From: an uncultured Acetatifactor sp.
Lineage (GTDB): Bacteria > Bacillota > Clostridia > Lachnospirales > Lachnospiraceae
DNA length: 64,000 bases
Assembly (NCBI GenBank): GCA_934436435.1
Contig: CAKSAN010000006.1
Coordinates: forward strand, 98,520 to 162,519
Reading direction: 5' to 3'
Shown: piece after piece, positions 9,755-19,654 of the stretch
Position numbering within the stretch: the first letter of the stretch is position 1
Layout of the letters: each line of letters opens with the position of its first letter
Translations under genes and position numbers: made by a program
The notes under the pieces: generated by a model
Told to the model about the DNA's origin: nothing
The model's database searches: none
The model's input: the letters and a program-made list of their open reading frames with translations, nothing else

Positions 9755-12700
9755 ATGTCAGAAACAAAAAATGAAACAACCTATCAGCCTATGACATTTG
9801 ATGCCATCAAGATCGGATTAGCTTCCCCGGAGAAGATCCGGGAGTGGTCCCATGGCGAGGTATTAAAGCCCGAGACGATCAACTATAGAACACTGAAGCC
9901 CGAAAGAGACGGTCTGTTCTGTGAGAGAATCTTCGGACCCAGCAAAGACTGGGAATGTCATTGTGGTAAATATAAAAAGATCAGATATAAGGGCGTTGTC
10001 TGCGATCGTTGTGGTGTAGAAGTTACCAAAGCCAGCGTGCGTAGAGAGCGTATGGGACACATCGAGCTTGCCGCTCCCGTATCCCATATCTGGTATTTCA
10101 AAGGTATCCCCAGCCGTATGGGTCTGATCCTGGATCTGTCTCCCAGAATCCTGGAGAAAGTTCTGTACTTCGCTTCCTATATCGTTCTGGATCCGGGAAC
10201 CACCAACCTTGAGTACAAGGCAGTGCTGTCCGAGAAGGAATATCAGGATGCAAGAGAGACCTGGGGCAACAAGTTCCGTGTAGGTATGGGTGCAGAAGCT
10301 ATCAAAGAGCTGCTGCAGGCCATTGATCTGGAAAAAGAGGCAGTAGAGCTGAAGACCGGTCTGAAAGAGTCCTCCGGTCAGAAGCGTGCCCGTATTATCA
10401 AGAGACTGGAAGTGGTGGAAGCATTCCGTGAGTCCGGCAATAAGCCCGAATGGATGATCATGGATGTGATCCCGGTAATCCCTCCCGATCTGCGTCCTAT
10501 GGTACAGCTGGACGGCGGACGTTTCGCAACCTCCGACCTGAATGATCTGTACAGAAGGATCATCAACCGTAATAACCGTCTGAAGAGACTGTTAGAGCTG
10601 GGAGCTCCTGATATCATCGTTCGTAACGAGAAGAGAATGCTGCAGGAAGCTGTAGATGCTCTGATCGATAACGGCAGACGCGGACGTCCTGTTACCGGAC
10701 CCGGTAACAGAGCACTGAAGTCTCTGTCCGATATGTTAAAGGGTAAGACCGGCCGTTTCCGTCAGAACCTGTTAGGTAAGCGTGTAGACTACTCCGGACG
10801 TTCCGTTATCGTCGTTGGACCGGAACTGAAGATTTATCAGTGTGGTCTGCCGAAGGAAATGGCGATCGAGCTGTTCAAGCCTTTCGTAATGAAAGAACTG
10901 GTAGCCAAGGGAATCAGCCAGAACATCAAGAATGCCAAGAAGCTGGTAGAGAAGCTGGATACGCAGGTATGGGATGTCCTGGAAGAAGTCATTAAGGAAC
11001 ATCCTGTTATGCTGAACCGTGCACCGACACTGCACAGACTGGGTATTCAGGCATTTGAGCCCATTCTGGTAGAAGGTAAGGCAATTAAGCTGCATCCTTT
11101 GGTATGTACCGCATTCAACGCGGACTTCGACGGAGACCAGATGGCTGTACATCTTCCTCTGTCTCAGGAGGCACAGGCAGAGTGTCGTTTCCTGCTGCTG
11201 TCTCCCAACAACTTACTGAAGCCTTCCGATGGTGGCCCTGTAGCCGTTCCTTCCCAGGATATGGTACTTGGTATTTACTATCTGACACAGGAGAGACCCG
11301 GATCTATTGGTGAAGGTAAGTACTTCAAGAGTGTAAACGAGGCAATTCTGGCATATGAGAACCAGGCGTTGACCTTACATTCCCGCATTCATGTGCGTAT
11401 GCACAAGGTAAATGCAGACGGTGAGACCATCACCGGTACGGTAGAGTCTACACTGGGACGTTTCATCTTCAATGAGATTCTGCCTCAGGATCTGGGATTC
11501 GTAGACAGAACTGATCCCGAGAACTTCCTGAAGCTGGAAGTAGACTTCCATGTAGGCAAGAAGCAGTTAAAGCAGATTCTGGAGAAGGTTATCAATACCC
11601 ACGGTGCTTCCAGAACCGCAGAGGTACTGGATGACGTTAAGGCTATCGGTTACAAGTACTCCACCAGAGCTGCCATGACTGTATCCATTTCCGATATGAC
11701 CGTACCTGAAAAGAAGGGCGAGATGCTGGCAACTGCACAGGCTACGGTAGACAGGATCGCAAGCAACTTCAGACGTGGACTGATCACTGAGGAAGAGCGT
11801 TATCGTGCCGTTGTAGAAACCTGGAACGAGACCGATAAAGAGCTGACCGACGTACTGCTGTCCGGTCTGGATCAGTATAACAATATTTCCATGATGGCAA
11901 AGTCCGGTGCGCGTGGTTCCGACCAGCAGATCAAACAGCTGGCAGGTATGCGTGGACTGATGGCAGATACCACAGGTAGAACCATTGAGCTGCCCATCAA
12001 GTCAAACTTCCGTGAAGGTCTGGACGTACTGGAATACTTCATGTCCGCACATGGTGCACGAAAAGGTATGTCCGATACCGCTCTGCGTACCGCAGACTCC
12101 GGTTATCTGACCAGACGAATGGTTGACGTATCTCAGGAGCTTTCTATCCGTGAAGTGGACTGCTGTGAGGGTCAGGCAGAGATCCCCGGTATGGTAGTCA
12201 AAGCATTCATGGACGGTAAAGAGACCATTGAAGGCCTGAAAGACAGAATCACAGGAAGATATTCCTGCGAGGATATTTATGATAAAGACGGTAACATGAT
12301 CGTTAAGCACAACCACATGATCACCCCCAGCCGTGCCGCCAAGATCTTAAGTGTTGGCGTGAACGCACAGGGTGAGCCCATTGAGGAAGTGAAGATCCGT
12401 ACGATCCTGACCTGCCGCTCTCACGTTGGTATCTGTGCAAAATGTTACGGTGCCAACATGGCAACCGGTGAAGCCGTGCAGGTAGGTGAAGCAGTTGGTA
12501 TCATCGCTGCACAGTCTATCGGTGAGCCCGGTACCCAGCTGACCATGAGAACCTTCCATAGTGGTGGTGTCGCAGGTGACGATATCACACAGGGTCTTCC
12601 CCGTGTCGAGGAGTTGTTCGAGGCCAGAAAGCCGAAGGGACTTGCAATCATTGCTGAGTTCGGCGGTAAGGCTGAGATCCGTGATACCAAGAAGAAGCGT

Positions 12701-13465
12701 GAAGTTGTGATCACCAACGAAGAGACCGGTGAATCCAAAGCATATCTGATCCCTTACGGTTCCCGTATCAAGGTGGTGGACGGACAGGTACTGGAGGCCG
12801 GTGATGAACTGACCGAAGGTAGTGTGAACCCTCACGATCTGCTGAAGATCAAGGGAATCCGTGCCGTACAGGATTACATGCTTCGTGAAGTACAGCGTGT
12901 ATACCGTTTACAGGGTGTAGATATCGCAGATAAGCATATCGAAGTCCTGGTACGTCAGATGCTGAAGAAGGTTCGTATCGAGAACAACGGAGATACCGAG
13001 TTCCTGCCCGGTACTCTGGTAGACGTTCTGGATTACGAAGAAATGAACGAGAAGCTGGTTGCAGAAGGAAAAGAGCCTGCGGAAGGTAAGCGTATCATCC
13101 TGGGTATCACCAAAGCTGCACTGGCAACCGAATCCTTCCTGTCTGCCGCATCCTTCCAGGAGACCACCAAGGTCCTGACGGAAGCTGCGATCAGAGGTAA
13201 GGTAGATAACCTGATCGGTCTGAAGGAGAACGTTATCATCGGTAAGCTGATTCCTGTAGGAACCGGTATGAAGAGATATCGTAACACCAGACTGAGCACC
13301 GATGCCGTAGAAACCATTGATTTCAGTGGCGACATGTATGGTGACGATGCAGAACTGAATCTGAGCGACGGATCCGATCTGGATGCGGAAGCTGCAGAAC
13401 AGAATGCAGATGTGAACACAGAAGCAGAACCTGTGGAAGTGGGAGCAGACGCTGATAACCAGTAA
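9755..13465 (+). CDS. rpoC: DNA-directed RNA polymerase subunit beta'
   Basis: About 1236 residues, starting [20 protein letters not shown] at the ATG eight bases after AGGGAG (a GTG three codons upstream is less likely). It has the N-terminal zinc ribbon [20 protein letters not shown], the catalytic magnesium motif [12 protein letters not shown], and a second Cys cluster near residue 890 ([13 protein letters not shown]). The C-terminus is acidic and Ala-rich. The gap after rpoB is 27 bases, and a terminator follows. Confidence 0.97.
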   Translation: MSETKNETTYQPMTFDAIKIGLASPEKIREWSHGEVLKPETINYRTLKPERDGLFCERIFGPSKDWECHCGKYKKIRYKGVVCDRCGVEVTKASVRRERMGHIELAAPVSHIWYFKGIPSRMGLILDLSPRILEKVLYFASYIVLDPGTTNLEYKAVLSEKEYQDARETWGNKFRVGMGAEAIKELLQAIDLEKEAVELKTGLKESSGQKRARIIKRLEVVEAFRESGNKPEWMIMDVIPVIPPDLRPMVQLDGGRFATSDLNDLYRRIINRNNRLKRLLELGAPDIIVRNEKRMLQEAVDALIDNGRRGRPVTGPGNRALKSLSDMLKGKTGRFRQNLLGKRVDYSGRSVIVVGPELKIYQCGLPKEMAIELFKPFVMKELVAKGISQNIKNAKKLVEKLDTQVWDVLEEVIKEHPVMLNRAPTLHRLGIQAFEPILVEGKAIKLHPLVCTAFNADFDGDQMAVHLPLSQEAQAECRFLLLSPNNLLKPSDGGPVAVPSQDMVLGIYYLTQERPGSIGEGKYFKSVNEAILAYENQALTLHSRIHVRMHKVNADGETITGTVESTLGRFIFNEILPQDLGFVDRTDPENFLKLEVDFHVGKKQLKQILEKVINTHGASRTAEVLDDVKAIGYKYSTRAAMTVSISDMTVPEKKGEMLATAQATVDRIASNFRRGLITEEERYRAVVETWNETDKELTDVLLSGLDQYNNISMMAKSGARGSDQQIKQLAGMRGLMADTTGRTIELPIKSNFREGLDVLEYFMSAHGARKGMSDTALRTADSGYLTRRMVDVSQELSIREVDCCEGQAEIPGMVVKAFMDGKETIEGLKDRITGRYSCEDIYDKDGNMIVKHNHMITPSRAAKILSVGVNAQGEPIEEVKIRTILTCRSHVGICAKCYGANMATGEAVQVGEAVGIIAAQSIGEPGTQLTMRTFHSGGVAGDDITQGLPRVEELFEARKPKGLAIIAEFGGKAEIRDTKKKREVVITNEETGESKAYLIPYGSRIKVVDGQVLEAGDELTEGSVNPHDLLKIKGIRAVQDYMLREVQRVYRLQGVDIADKHIEVLVRQMLKKVRIENNGDTEFLPGTLVDVLDYEEMNEKLVAEGKEPAEGKRIILGITKAALATESFLSAASFQETTKVLTEAAIRGKVDNLIGLKENVIIGKLIPVGTGMKRYRNTRLSTDAVETIDFSGDMYGDDAELNLSDGSDLDAEAAEQNADVNTEAEPVEVGADADNQ

Positions 13466-13486
13466 GAAAATTGTTATATAAGAAGG

Positions 13487-13517
13487 GCTCTCCGGGGATT
13501 TCCCGGGGAGCTTTTTT
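13487..13517 (+). terminator. Terminator after rpoC
   Basis: A GC-rich stem (gctctccggg with cccggggagc) is followed by six T residues. It marks the end of the rpoBC operon, which converges with the minus-strand operon ending at 13539. Confidence 0.85.
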
Positions 13518-13538
13518 AAATTCGTAAATATTGTAAAT

Positions 13539-13955
13539 CTATTGTAACTCGTCCATGTTCAGAACCTGCCAGGCCGTGATCCGGTAAAAGGTATCCTCCG
13601 CGGACTTCGGATAGAGGATCTCGATAGTGACTTGCAGGGTTTGAAGATCGGAAATGGGGATCACATAGGATTTCCCATGCCCTACTGCTGCAAAATAGGC
13701 CTCTTCGCTGTCACTGGATGTATACATGCGTTGCAGCGTCTTATCCATACCGGACAGTGATTGTTCCGCCTGATTGCAGGCATTATAGTAAGCGGTGGTA
13801 CGCTCCAGCACACGGGTACTGAGCTTGCTGTCGGCATTGGCGCTGACAATGGACAGTACGGCAAAGGACACCAGACAGAGGATCACGAACACCAGCAGGA
13901 TAGAAGCTGAGCCGATATTCATACCAAATTGTTTTTTCTTGGAAGAATTACTCAT
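13539..13955 (-). CDS. Small prepilin-like membrane protein (last gene of pseudopilus operon)
   Basis: A 138-residue protein from the ATG at 13955 (AAGGAGGGG upstream) with one N-terminal hydrophobic helix (about residues 12-40, SASILLVFVILCLVSF). The remaining extracytoplasmic part includes a Tyr/Gln-rich helix and a C-terminal region ending FYRITAWQVLNMDELQ. Topology resembles minor pseudopilins or PilX-like proteins, but the Gly/Glu processing motif is absent. It overlaps the upstream gene by eight bases, indicating co-translation. Confidence 0.7.
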   Translation of the reverse strand: MSNSSKKKQFGMNIGSASILLVFVILCLVSFAVLSIVSANADSKLSTRVLERTTAYYNACNQAEQSLSGMDKTLQRMYTSSDSEEAYFAAVGHGKSYVIPISDLQTLQVTIEILYPKSAEDTFYRITAWQVLNMDELQ

Positions 13956-14400
13956 GGGAACCCCTCCTTTCTGCGGTGTGATGCATGACAGAAAGTGTAT
14001 AAACAGGAGACTCCGGAGCAGATACGTCATATACGGTGATTACAGCCTCCATAATGCCATTCCCCTCCGCCGGGGTACTTGTAAGTTCTGCATGAAAGCA
14101 GGCGCCGTTTTCTGCGGAACACAGGTTCCAGCTGCTGTCAAAAGCAAGGCGGAGCGTATTTTCGTCGACCTGTTCGGAAGGAGAGAACAGATTCTGCATG
14201 GCACTTATGTCTCCTTCCAGAGAGAGGTAGGATTCTGCCAGATTCTGGGCCTGAATGACAGCGTGGTTCTGATTTACCGTCTGCGTGCTCAACAGATGAG
14301 ACCTGGCAAACAGTTGGATACAGACGGCGCTGGCCAGAGAGAAAAACAGGATCGCTATGATCATTTCCATTAGAAATAAACTGGATCTGGAATGTTTCAT
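13948..14400 (-). CDS. Prepilin-like protein with N-terminal methylation-type helix
   Basis: 150 residues. The N-terminus SSLFLMEMIIAILFFSLA matches the type IV prepilin pattern with Glu at position +5 after a cleavage-type residue, here Ser instead of the usual Gly. The remainder is a small soluble domain with a Cys pair (NLCSAENGAC). It is probably a minor pseudopilin of the type II secretion/type IV pilus-like apparatus encoded by the neighbouring GspF gene. Processing by a prepilin peptidase is an inference; none is encoded in the window. Confidence 0.65.
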   Translation of the reverse strand: MKHSRSSLFLMEMIIAILFFSLASAVCIQLFARSHLLSTQTVNQNHAVIQAQNLAESYLSLEGDISAMQNLFSPSEQVDENTLRLAFDSSWNLCSAENGACFHAELTSTPAEGNGIMEAVITVYDVSAPESPVYTLSVMHHTAERRGSHE

Positions 14401-14430
14401 AATAAGTTCGGAATCCTTTCTGCCCGGTGT

Positions 14431-14934
14431 TTATTCCGTGGCATTACAGTGAGTATGGATATAAAACATGTGGGACTCTCCGGAAGCCGTCTGCAGGGAT
14501 GCACGGATCAGATCGTTGGAGACATAGGAGAATGTCAGATCCTTAAGCTCCATGATGTCCGTACCGGCAGGCAGAACCTGTCCGCCGAGAGAAGCACCCT
14601 CCCGCATGAAGAGTTCTTTTAAATGTCCGTCGTAGAAATAGAGGTAGGTACCATAGGTCTCATCCTCGATCCGGGAAAGCATGCAGAGAGCCGGGGCATC
14701 TTCCAGCGTGGTCAGGTAGATACTGTCTGCAGTATCGTTCTGTCGGACTTTTTCCATGATATAGGACACGGCCGTCCGGCTCTCGTAATTGACACCCATA
14801 TCTTCCACGGTGTGCTGGTATACATCCGCTCCGATGGTGACGAGGGCCAGTGCGGAGACGGCGAATACACCGAACAATGCCAGAACGAACAAGATATCCA
14901 CAATAAAATGTTTTTCCTGATTTCTATGGTTCAT
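14431..14934 (-). CDS. Membrane protein, DUF4860-like
   Basis: 167 residues from the ATG at 14934, preceded by AAAGGAG. One N-terminal hydrophobic helix (HFIVDILFVLALFGVFAVSA) is followed by an extracellular domain with YESRTAVSYIMEKVRQND. I recall this pattern as DUF4860, found beside pseudopilin genes in Clostridia. Function is unknown. An in-frame extension to 15066 lacks family character and overlaps the upstream gene. Confidence 0.65.
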   Translation of the reverse strand: MNHRNQEKHFIVDILFVLALFGVFAVSALALVTIGADVYQHTVEDMGVNYESRTAVSYIMEKVRQNDTADSIYLTTLEDAPALCMLSRIEDETYGTYLYFYDGHLKELFMREGASLGGQVLPAGTDIMELKDLTFSYVSNDLIRASLQTASGESHMFYIHTHCNATE

Positions 14935-14950
14935 ATTGTCAGAAACTCCT

Positions 14951-15289
14951 TTAGTGAGCACCGGTTCTGCGGAGTACGGTGACTTCCGGAAGAAGGTTGC
15001 TGCCATAGTATTCATAGTCGATAAAAAAACTGTCTTCATCATACAACAGGCCGTAATGCTGCTCAAGATATTCCAGAGAAGGAGGGTAACAGCCTTCTAC
15101 GGCATAGCATTGGGAAATGCTGCGTTCCAGGGCAGTTTCCAGACTTTCCTGCTGTTTGGTTAAAGTAGATTCGCTGACCGACCCGATTCCCTGTAAAAAC
15201 AGGACAAACAATACCAGAAATGCCAGAATGGGAAGCAGATAGACCAGTTTGCGTCCGAAGGACATACTTTTTTGCTCAAAACGGTTCAT
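14951..15289 (-). CDS. Small single-helix membrane protein of the pseudopilus operon
   Basis: 112 residues with an N-terminal transmembrane helix (LVYLLPILAFLVLFVLFLQG) and an extracellular part holding a Cys pair in QCYAVEGCYPPSLEYLEQHYG. That YPPS...YL pattern is common in pseudopilin-like proteins of Clostridia. It starts 11 bases after the GspF-like gene, so it is translationally coupled. No enzymatic motif is seen. Confidence 0.7.
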   Translation of the reverse strand: MNRFEQKSMSFGRKLVYLLPILAFLVLFVLFLQGIGSVSESTLTKQQESLETALERSISQCYAVEGCYPPSLEYLEQHYGLLYDEDSFFIDYEYYGSNLLPEVTVLRRTGAH

Positions 15290-15299
15290 GGTATCACTC

Positions 15300-16352
15300 C
15301 TATCCGATGCTGGTCATGATACCCATAAGAGGCAGGATGACCGATAACAGGATCAGACCGACGATCACCGACAGAATGATGACAAGGGTCGGTTCCAGGA
15401 CGGCGATGATGGACTGCAATCTGCGGTTGGTATTTTCTTCATAACGATCCGCTATTTTTCGCAGAACCACATCTACGTTACCGCTGCGGAAACCTACGGA
15501 TACCATCTGGGAATACAAGTGGTTGAAAATGCCTGCGCCGGCCAGTGCCTCGGCAAAATTGGAGCCGGCACTGATAGCATCCTTACAGGTTAATATCTTC
15601 TGTTTCATCTTCTCATTGCCTACCAGAGCGGCCACCATGTCCAGGCTGGAATAAGTGTCCATACCGCTGCTTAAAGTCATCGCCATACCGCTGGCAAAGC
15701 GTTCACAGGCTACACTCTCGTAAAAGCGTCTGGTGAGAGGGAACCAGTTCAGAAAACGGGCGGTGGTGCGTCTGCCGGTCTGGGTCCTGGTGGCAAAAAG
15801 ATACAGAAGCAGTATCACACAGAGGATACTTACGAAGATAAAGGAATAACGGTTCAGATGGTTGCCGATGCGTAAGAGGGACGCGGCAAAGCCCGTCATC
15901 TCACTGCCGAGTTCCACATAGACCTGTTCGAAGATCGGCATGACACGACTGACCAGCACCACGATGACAGCGGCCATCATGGCGATCATGATGAAGGGAT
16001 AAGTCACGGCATCCCGAATACTGCCGGCGATGGCGTCCTCTTTTTCGTAATAATCTGCCAGGGAACTCATACACACATCGAGATTACCGGATTCCTCGCC
16101 AAGAGCGATCATGTGCAGGCAGTAATCGGGAAACACTTCCGTGGCTTCCAGCGCCTTGTGAAAACTTTCTCCCTGCCGGCATACCGTAAGGATCTCGTCG
16201 AAGATCGCTTTCCCCTCGGGGGACTGCGCATCACTTTGCAGGATCGCCATTCCTTCCACAGGGGGAATCCCTGCCTGAAACAGCATGGCTGCCTGACTGC
16301 AGAAAGATGCGATCTCTTCATTGGAAAGTAGTTTTTTCTCAGTAGTCTTCAT
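15300..16352 (-). CDS. Type II secretion/type IV pilus inner-membrane platform protein (GspF/PilC family)
   Basis: 350 residues with two tandem GspF domains: the first at about residues 10-130 (FCSQAAMLFQAGIPPVEGMA, GESFHKALEA) and the second at about 220-330 (LSSGMDTYSSLDMVAALVGN). Three transmembrane helices separate or follow them. In this family the protein links the assembly ATPase to pilin insertion. The start at 16352 is chosen because the extension to 16409 overlaps the upstream gene. No GspE/PilB ATPase or prepilin peptidase is encoded nearby. Confidence 0.88.
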   Translation of the reverse strand: MKTTEKKLLSNEEIASFCSQAAMLFQAGIPPVEGMAILQSDAQSPEGKAIFDEILTVCRQGESFHKALEATEVFPDYCLHMIALGEESGNLDVCMSSLADYYEKEDAIAGSIRDAVTYPFIMIAMMAAVIVVLVSRVMPIFEQVYVELGSEMTGFAASLLRIGNHLNRYSFIFVSILCVILLLYLFATRTQTGRRTTARFLNWFPLTRRFYESVACERFASGMAMTLSSGMDTYSSLDMVAALVGNEKMKQKILTCKDAISAGSNFAEALAGAGIFNHLYSQMVSVGFRSGNVDVVLRKIADRYEENTNRRLQSIIAVLEPTLVIILSVIVGLILLSVILPLMGIMTSIG

Positions 16353-16371
16353 GTCGTTTTGTTCCCTTTCG

Positions 16372-17424
16372 CTAATACATTTTCTGTAGGAGGTAATTGC
16401 TGCCGTCACCGATGAACTTTTTCAGCGTCTTGTCATCCGTGTTGGCACCGAAAGTAGGATCCACCAGAGTCCATACATTGCCGTCGAATTCAATAATGCC
16501 ATTCAGCCAGCCGGTATCGGCGGTATATACGCTGATCCAGGCGTGATAGGCATCCTGAGCGTAGCCAACCTCCAGCCGGGTCGGGATCCGCTGGCTGCGG
16601 AGCATACTTGCCATAACCGCGGCATAGTCCAGACAGATGCCGGTGCCCGAAGCAAGAATGGCATCCACATCGGAAGTGTAGCCGGTGGGAGGATCCGAAG
16701 CTTTGTCATAGTCGTAGGTAATATTCTGGGTAATATAGTCATAGACCCGGGTGATCACATCCAGATCGGAGGATGCCCCTTCGGCCAGTTCCTGCCCCTT
16801 GGCAACCACCCTGCTGTCCGCCGTGAAGTTCACATACTGGTTGGGATAGAGAAAAGGACCAAATTCATCCGTGATCTGTACGTCCAGATCCGCATACAGG
16901 CAGGTGGCATAATTGGTACCGGAAATATTCTCATAGATCGTGACATCGTAGTATCCGTCGCCGGAGGATAAGGGAAAGGTCTCGTATCCGCCTCCGTGCA
17001 GGTCATAGGTATAGACCACGGTGTCGGGACCGGTAATGCGCAGCTTCACCTTGGGACAGGTGCCGGTGTAATTGGCACAGACGTAGCCATCCGACATATG
17101 GGAATAGTCGATGACAGCCACATCATTGGAAGCCACAGCGATGCCGTCGGCCTGTGGTACGAGGCAGACGGGAGTGGCATCCCGCAGGGGTTCCGGGGGG
17201 ACAGTGCTTTCTGTTTCCCGAGAAGAGGTCTCAGATAAGGCAGCGCCTGTCTCCGGGGAGGCGGGGAAAGCAGTGGACTGTCCGGTGTCAGCGTCTTCGA
17301 CCGGGGCAGCTGCGGGCCGGCTGTCCGGCGCAGAACCGCAGGCGCACAGCCCCACGGCCATACAATATGTAATTAACAAAATGCGCAGCCGCGCAGATAA
17401 TCCTGGTATCCGCATAGAAATCAT
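16372..17424 (-). CDS. Transglutaminase-like lipoprotein
   Basis: 350 residues. The N-terminal signal ends in a lipobox-type sequence (VGLCACGS), so the mature protein is probably lipid-anchored. A Ser/Thr/Pro/Glu-rich linker to about residue 80 and a beta-rich domain precede a transglutaminase core: Cys in GTGICLDYAAVMASMLRS, His in YHAWISVY and Asp in WTLVDPTFG form the expected triad. Such proteins act as proteases or cross-linking enzymes at the cell surface. Its place inside the pseudopilus operon suggests action on surface or secreted proteins. Confidence 0.85.
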   Translation of the reverse strand: MISMRIPGLSARLRILLITYCMAVGLCACGSAPDSRPAAAPVEDADTGQSTAFPASPETGAALSETSSRETESTVPPEPLRDATPVCLVPQADGIAVASNDVAVIDYSHMSDGYVCANYTGTCPKVKLRITGPDTVVYTYDLHGGGYETFPLSSGDGYYDVTIYENISGTNYATCLYADLDVQITDEFGPFLYPNQYVNFTADSRVVAKGQELAEGASSDLDVITRVYDYITQNITYDYDKASDPPTGYTSDVDAILASGTGICLDYAAVMASMLRSQRIPTRLEVGYAQDAYHAWISVYTADTGWLNGIIEFDGNVWTLVDPTFGANTDDKTLKKFIGDGSNYLLQKMY

Positions 17425-17436
17425 TACATCCTGTTG

Positions 17437-17949
17437 TTATTGTTCCATGCCCGACACGTTATCGGGGGTAAAGAGAAGGTGAATGGTCTCACCGTTTTTC
17501 ACAGGAACATAAATATTGGCTTCCTCGGAAAGAAACGGGAAACTGATCACACCCTGGGAGGCATCCACGGAGAGCGGTTCAATGACTTCTCCGGACATGG
17601 TCTCCATAAAAGCTTCCGTGTAGAGAATGTTATCACCGGTGAATTGCAGGCTTAAGATATTGTTCTCCACATAATCCAGAGTAAGTTCCGGCGGTGTGGA
17701 GACAAGCATCTTCGCAGTCAGCTCTGAGAGAGGGACGATGGCAAGCGGTGACAGAAAGGTCAGCACGAAGATCAGCGCCGTGGCAGCGATCAGGTGATTG
17801 TAGGAAGCGGCATTGACTTTTTTACGAAGCACCAGCTTGTCGAAGGGAATCGTATTGACCGGCTGGTTGCAGGTGGACAGGATATTCTGCAACGCGTTGT
17901 TGGCAGTCGTCATGTCCAGTTCATAGCGGTTCTTTTTATGAAAAAACAT
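17437..17949 (-). CDS. Single-pass membrane protein, putative anti-sigma factor
   Basis: 170 residues: a cytoplasmic N-terminal part (about 1-55), one transmembrane helix (LIAATALIFVLTFLSPLAIV) and an extracytoplasmic beta-rich C-terminus. It starts eight bases after the ECF sigma gene, the standard position for a cognate anti-sigma factor. There is no zinc-binding HxxxCxxC motif, so the assignment rests on position and topology. Confidence 0.6.
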   Translation of the reverse strand: MFFHKKNRYELDMTTANNALQNILSTCNQPVNTIPFDKLVLRKKVNAASYNHLIAATALIFVLTFLSPLAIVPLSELTAKMLVSTPPELTLDYVENNILSLQFTGDNILYTEAFMETMSGEVIEPLSVDASQGVISFPFLSEEANIYVPVKNGETIHLLFTPDNVSGMEQ

Positions 17950-17956
17950 ACCCGTG

Positions 17957-18520
17957 TTATCCTTTCATACTTTCTTTCAAATGCTCCTGTCCGGAGGCAA
18001 TGTAGCGTTTGACACTGCTGCGGCTGATCTCCATGGCATCGGCGATCTCTTCCAGCTTCATGTCGTTATAGTAACGCATGATCAGCACCTGTTTCTCGTT
18101 AAAGGGAAGTCGGTCCAGGGCTTCCGTCAGACGGGAATACTCATCCTTTTGCTGGTAGTGCAGTTCCGGATTCGCATCTAAATGGGGATCCTGAAGAATA
18201 TCCAGAATCTCCTGGCTTAAGACCTGACAGTCGTTCTGCGGCCTGTTTTTCTGGGTCATATCATAGCAGACATGAAAGCAGATGCGGTTCAGCCAGGCAA
18301 TAAAAACCGTGGGATCATTCAGTTTTCCGATGTTTTTCAAAGCCAGTATGTAGACCTCCTGCATGGCATCCTGGGCGAGAAAATCATCCCGCAGATAATG
18401 CCTGGTGTAGTTGTATACTTTATTATAAGTAAGAGCATACAATTCCGCGAAGGCATCCGAGTCACTATGCTGGGCACGGATCACAAGACCGGCAATATAA
18501 GGAATATTCAAGTCTTTCAT
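17957..18520 (-). CDS. ECF-type RNA polymerase sigma factor
   Basis: 187 residues with a region 2 helix set (FAELYALTYNKVYNYTRHYL ... DAMQEVYILALKNI) and a region 4 helix-turn-helix (LPFNEKQVLIMRYYNDMKLE followed by EIADAMEISRSSVKRYI). It probably directs transcription of its own operon together with the downstream membrane protein. The gene lies 32 bases downstream of the GGDEF-like gene. Confidence 0.9.
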   Translation of the reverse strand: MKDLNIPYIAGLVIRAQHSDSDAFAELYALTYNKVYNYTRHYLRDDFLAQDAMQEVYILALKNIGKLNDPTVFIAWLNRICFHVCYDMTQKNRPQNDCQVLSQEILDILQDPHLDANPELHYQQKDEYSRLTEALDRLPFNEKQVLIMRYYNDMKLEEIADAMEISRSSVKRYIASGQEHLKESMKG

Positions 18521-18552
18521 GCGTTCGTCTCACTGTTGTGTTAACGGGTTCC

Positions 18553-19257
18553 TTAGGCGTGCAGCTTGTTGTAGGTTTCCGTGAGCAGGGTGGAAAAATA
18601 TTCGGCGTGTGCCTCTTCATTTAAAATATAAGCGTAACGGATCTGAATGGGAGCATTGCTGTGTTCTTCATTGTATTCTTTCAACTGCTGATCCAGGCTT
18701 TCGATGAAATACTCCATGGTGTCATGGGAGCCGTGGTTGACGATCATTAAGAATTCGTTGCCGCCGTTACGACCGACCACACCGAAGGCATCGCCGACAT
18801 TTTCCAGAATGGCGGAAAAGTCCTTTAACATCTGGTCACCTACCACATGTCCCATGGCCTGATTGATTTCCTTCAGATTGGTGATGGTCACCATATAGCA
18901 GGCTACATGTTCCAGAGATTCCGGAGAATCATAGGTCTCGAAGACCACATCCAGACCGTGGCGGTTGGGGATGCCGGTCAGATGATCCAGGAAAGCTGCA
19001 CGGTTCAGTGCGTGGCTCTCTTCGGCAAAGGTGCGCAATTTATAGAAATCATATAACAACCATGCCAGATTAAATAATGCAAGGACCCAGGAAAGTGTGC
19101 ACAGGATAAAAAGTGTCCGGTCCTCGAAAAGTCTGGTGCCCAGCGACGGATGCAGGGTCAGGATCAGAACATAAGCGATCTCCAGCAGCAGAAGAAGGAC
19201 TAGCTGCACGGTTTTGGTGTTGCGGAAGGTTTTTACGAATTTCTTTTTCTGAATCAT
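18553..19257 (-). CDS. Membrane GGDEF-domain protein with altered GGNEF motif
   Basis: 234 residues: two N-terminal transmembrane helices (about 15-65) and a diguanylate-cyclase-type domain (DHLTGIPNRHGLDVVF). The active-site loop reads VGRNGGNEFLM, so the usual GG[D/E]EF acid is Asn. Activity may be lost or altered, leaving a GTP- or c-di-GMP-sensing role; this cannot be decided from sequence. Start at 19257 follows AAAGGAG. As first gene of the operon it precedes the sigma factor by 32 bases. Confidence 0.85.
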   Translation of the reverse strand: MIQKKKFVKTFRNTKTVQLVLLLLLEIAYVLILTLHPSLGTRLFEDRTLFILCTLSWVLALFNLAWLLYDFYKLRTFAEESHALNRAAFLDHLTGIPNRHGLDVVFETYDSPESLEHVACYMVTITNLKEINQAMGHVVGDQMLKDFSAILENVGDAFGVVGRNGGNEFLMIVNHGSHDTMEYFIESLDQQLKEYNEEHSNAPIQIRYAYILNEEAHAEYFSTLLTETYNKLHA

Positions 19258-19344
19258 ATATGTTCACTCCTTTAATATCATCAGTTGTGATGTCCGGGCG
19301 TCGCCGTTCGTCAATCATGCAGGCATGTCGACTCTTTTACGCTC

Positions 19345-19353
19345 ATTATACCA
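19345..19353 (-). promoter_or_regulatory. Extended -10 promoter of the GGDEF-sigma-pseudopilus operon
   Basis: On the minus strand TGG immediately precedes TATAAT, giving an extended -10 element about 90 bases before the first start codon. No good -35 element is seen. Confidence 0.5.
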
Positions 19354-19373
19354 TATCGCGTATTAGAAAAAAA

Positions 19374-19415
19374 GATAACTATTCAGAATCCTATTCGCAT
19401 CTATAAATAGTTATC
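19374..19415. repeat. Inverted repeat in the divergent intergenic region
   Basis: Perfect 10-base arms, gataactatt (19374-19383) and aatagttatc (19406-19415), separated by 22 bases and flanked by A-runs. It sits upstream of the minus-strand promoter and could be an operator or a transcription stop. Confidence 0.5.
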
Positions 19416-19555
19416 AAAAAAAGAAAAGAAATGTTGAGCCATTCCGCTTCTTAACGCCGTCTTTCTATACAGAGGCACTTTTTGTAGCGCGGTTGCAGCG
19501 GCATGGCTGCAAATAGAAATTACATATTTTGTACGGTTTTTACATAAGAAGAAAG

Positions 19556-19614
19556 CGGACAGGCTCATGTCCGGGCAAAGATATCCATCAGGGAATTCCC
19601 TGGTGGATATTTTC
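19556..19614 (+). promoter_or_regulatory. EPS-operon leader: small hairpin followed by terminator-like attenuator
   Basis: A 6-bp hairpin cggaca/tgtccg (19556-19573) is followed seven bases later by a 13-bp stem, atatccatcaggg with ccctggtggatat, loop aatt, then tttcatttt. The second structure would stop transcription about 40 bases before the first EPS gene. The rest of the 19258-19654 gap holds no gene; a clear plus-strand promoter could not be assigned. A small hairpin just before a terminator resembles LoaP- or similar antitermination leaders of long EPS operons, which is an inference. Confidence 0.6.
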
Positions 19615-19654
19615 ATTTTGGGGAAAAGCAGAATTTGTCGAAAAGGAGAGAACG

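Noticed and set aside
19550..19620. c-di-GMP riboswitch upstream of the EPS operon
   Set aside because: A gggcaaag string and two hairpins were suggestive, but the conserved GEMM core bases are not present; a plain attenuator explains the structure.
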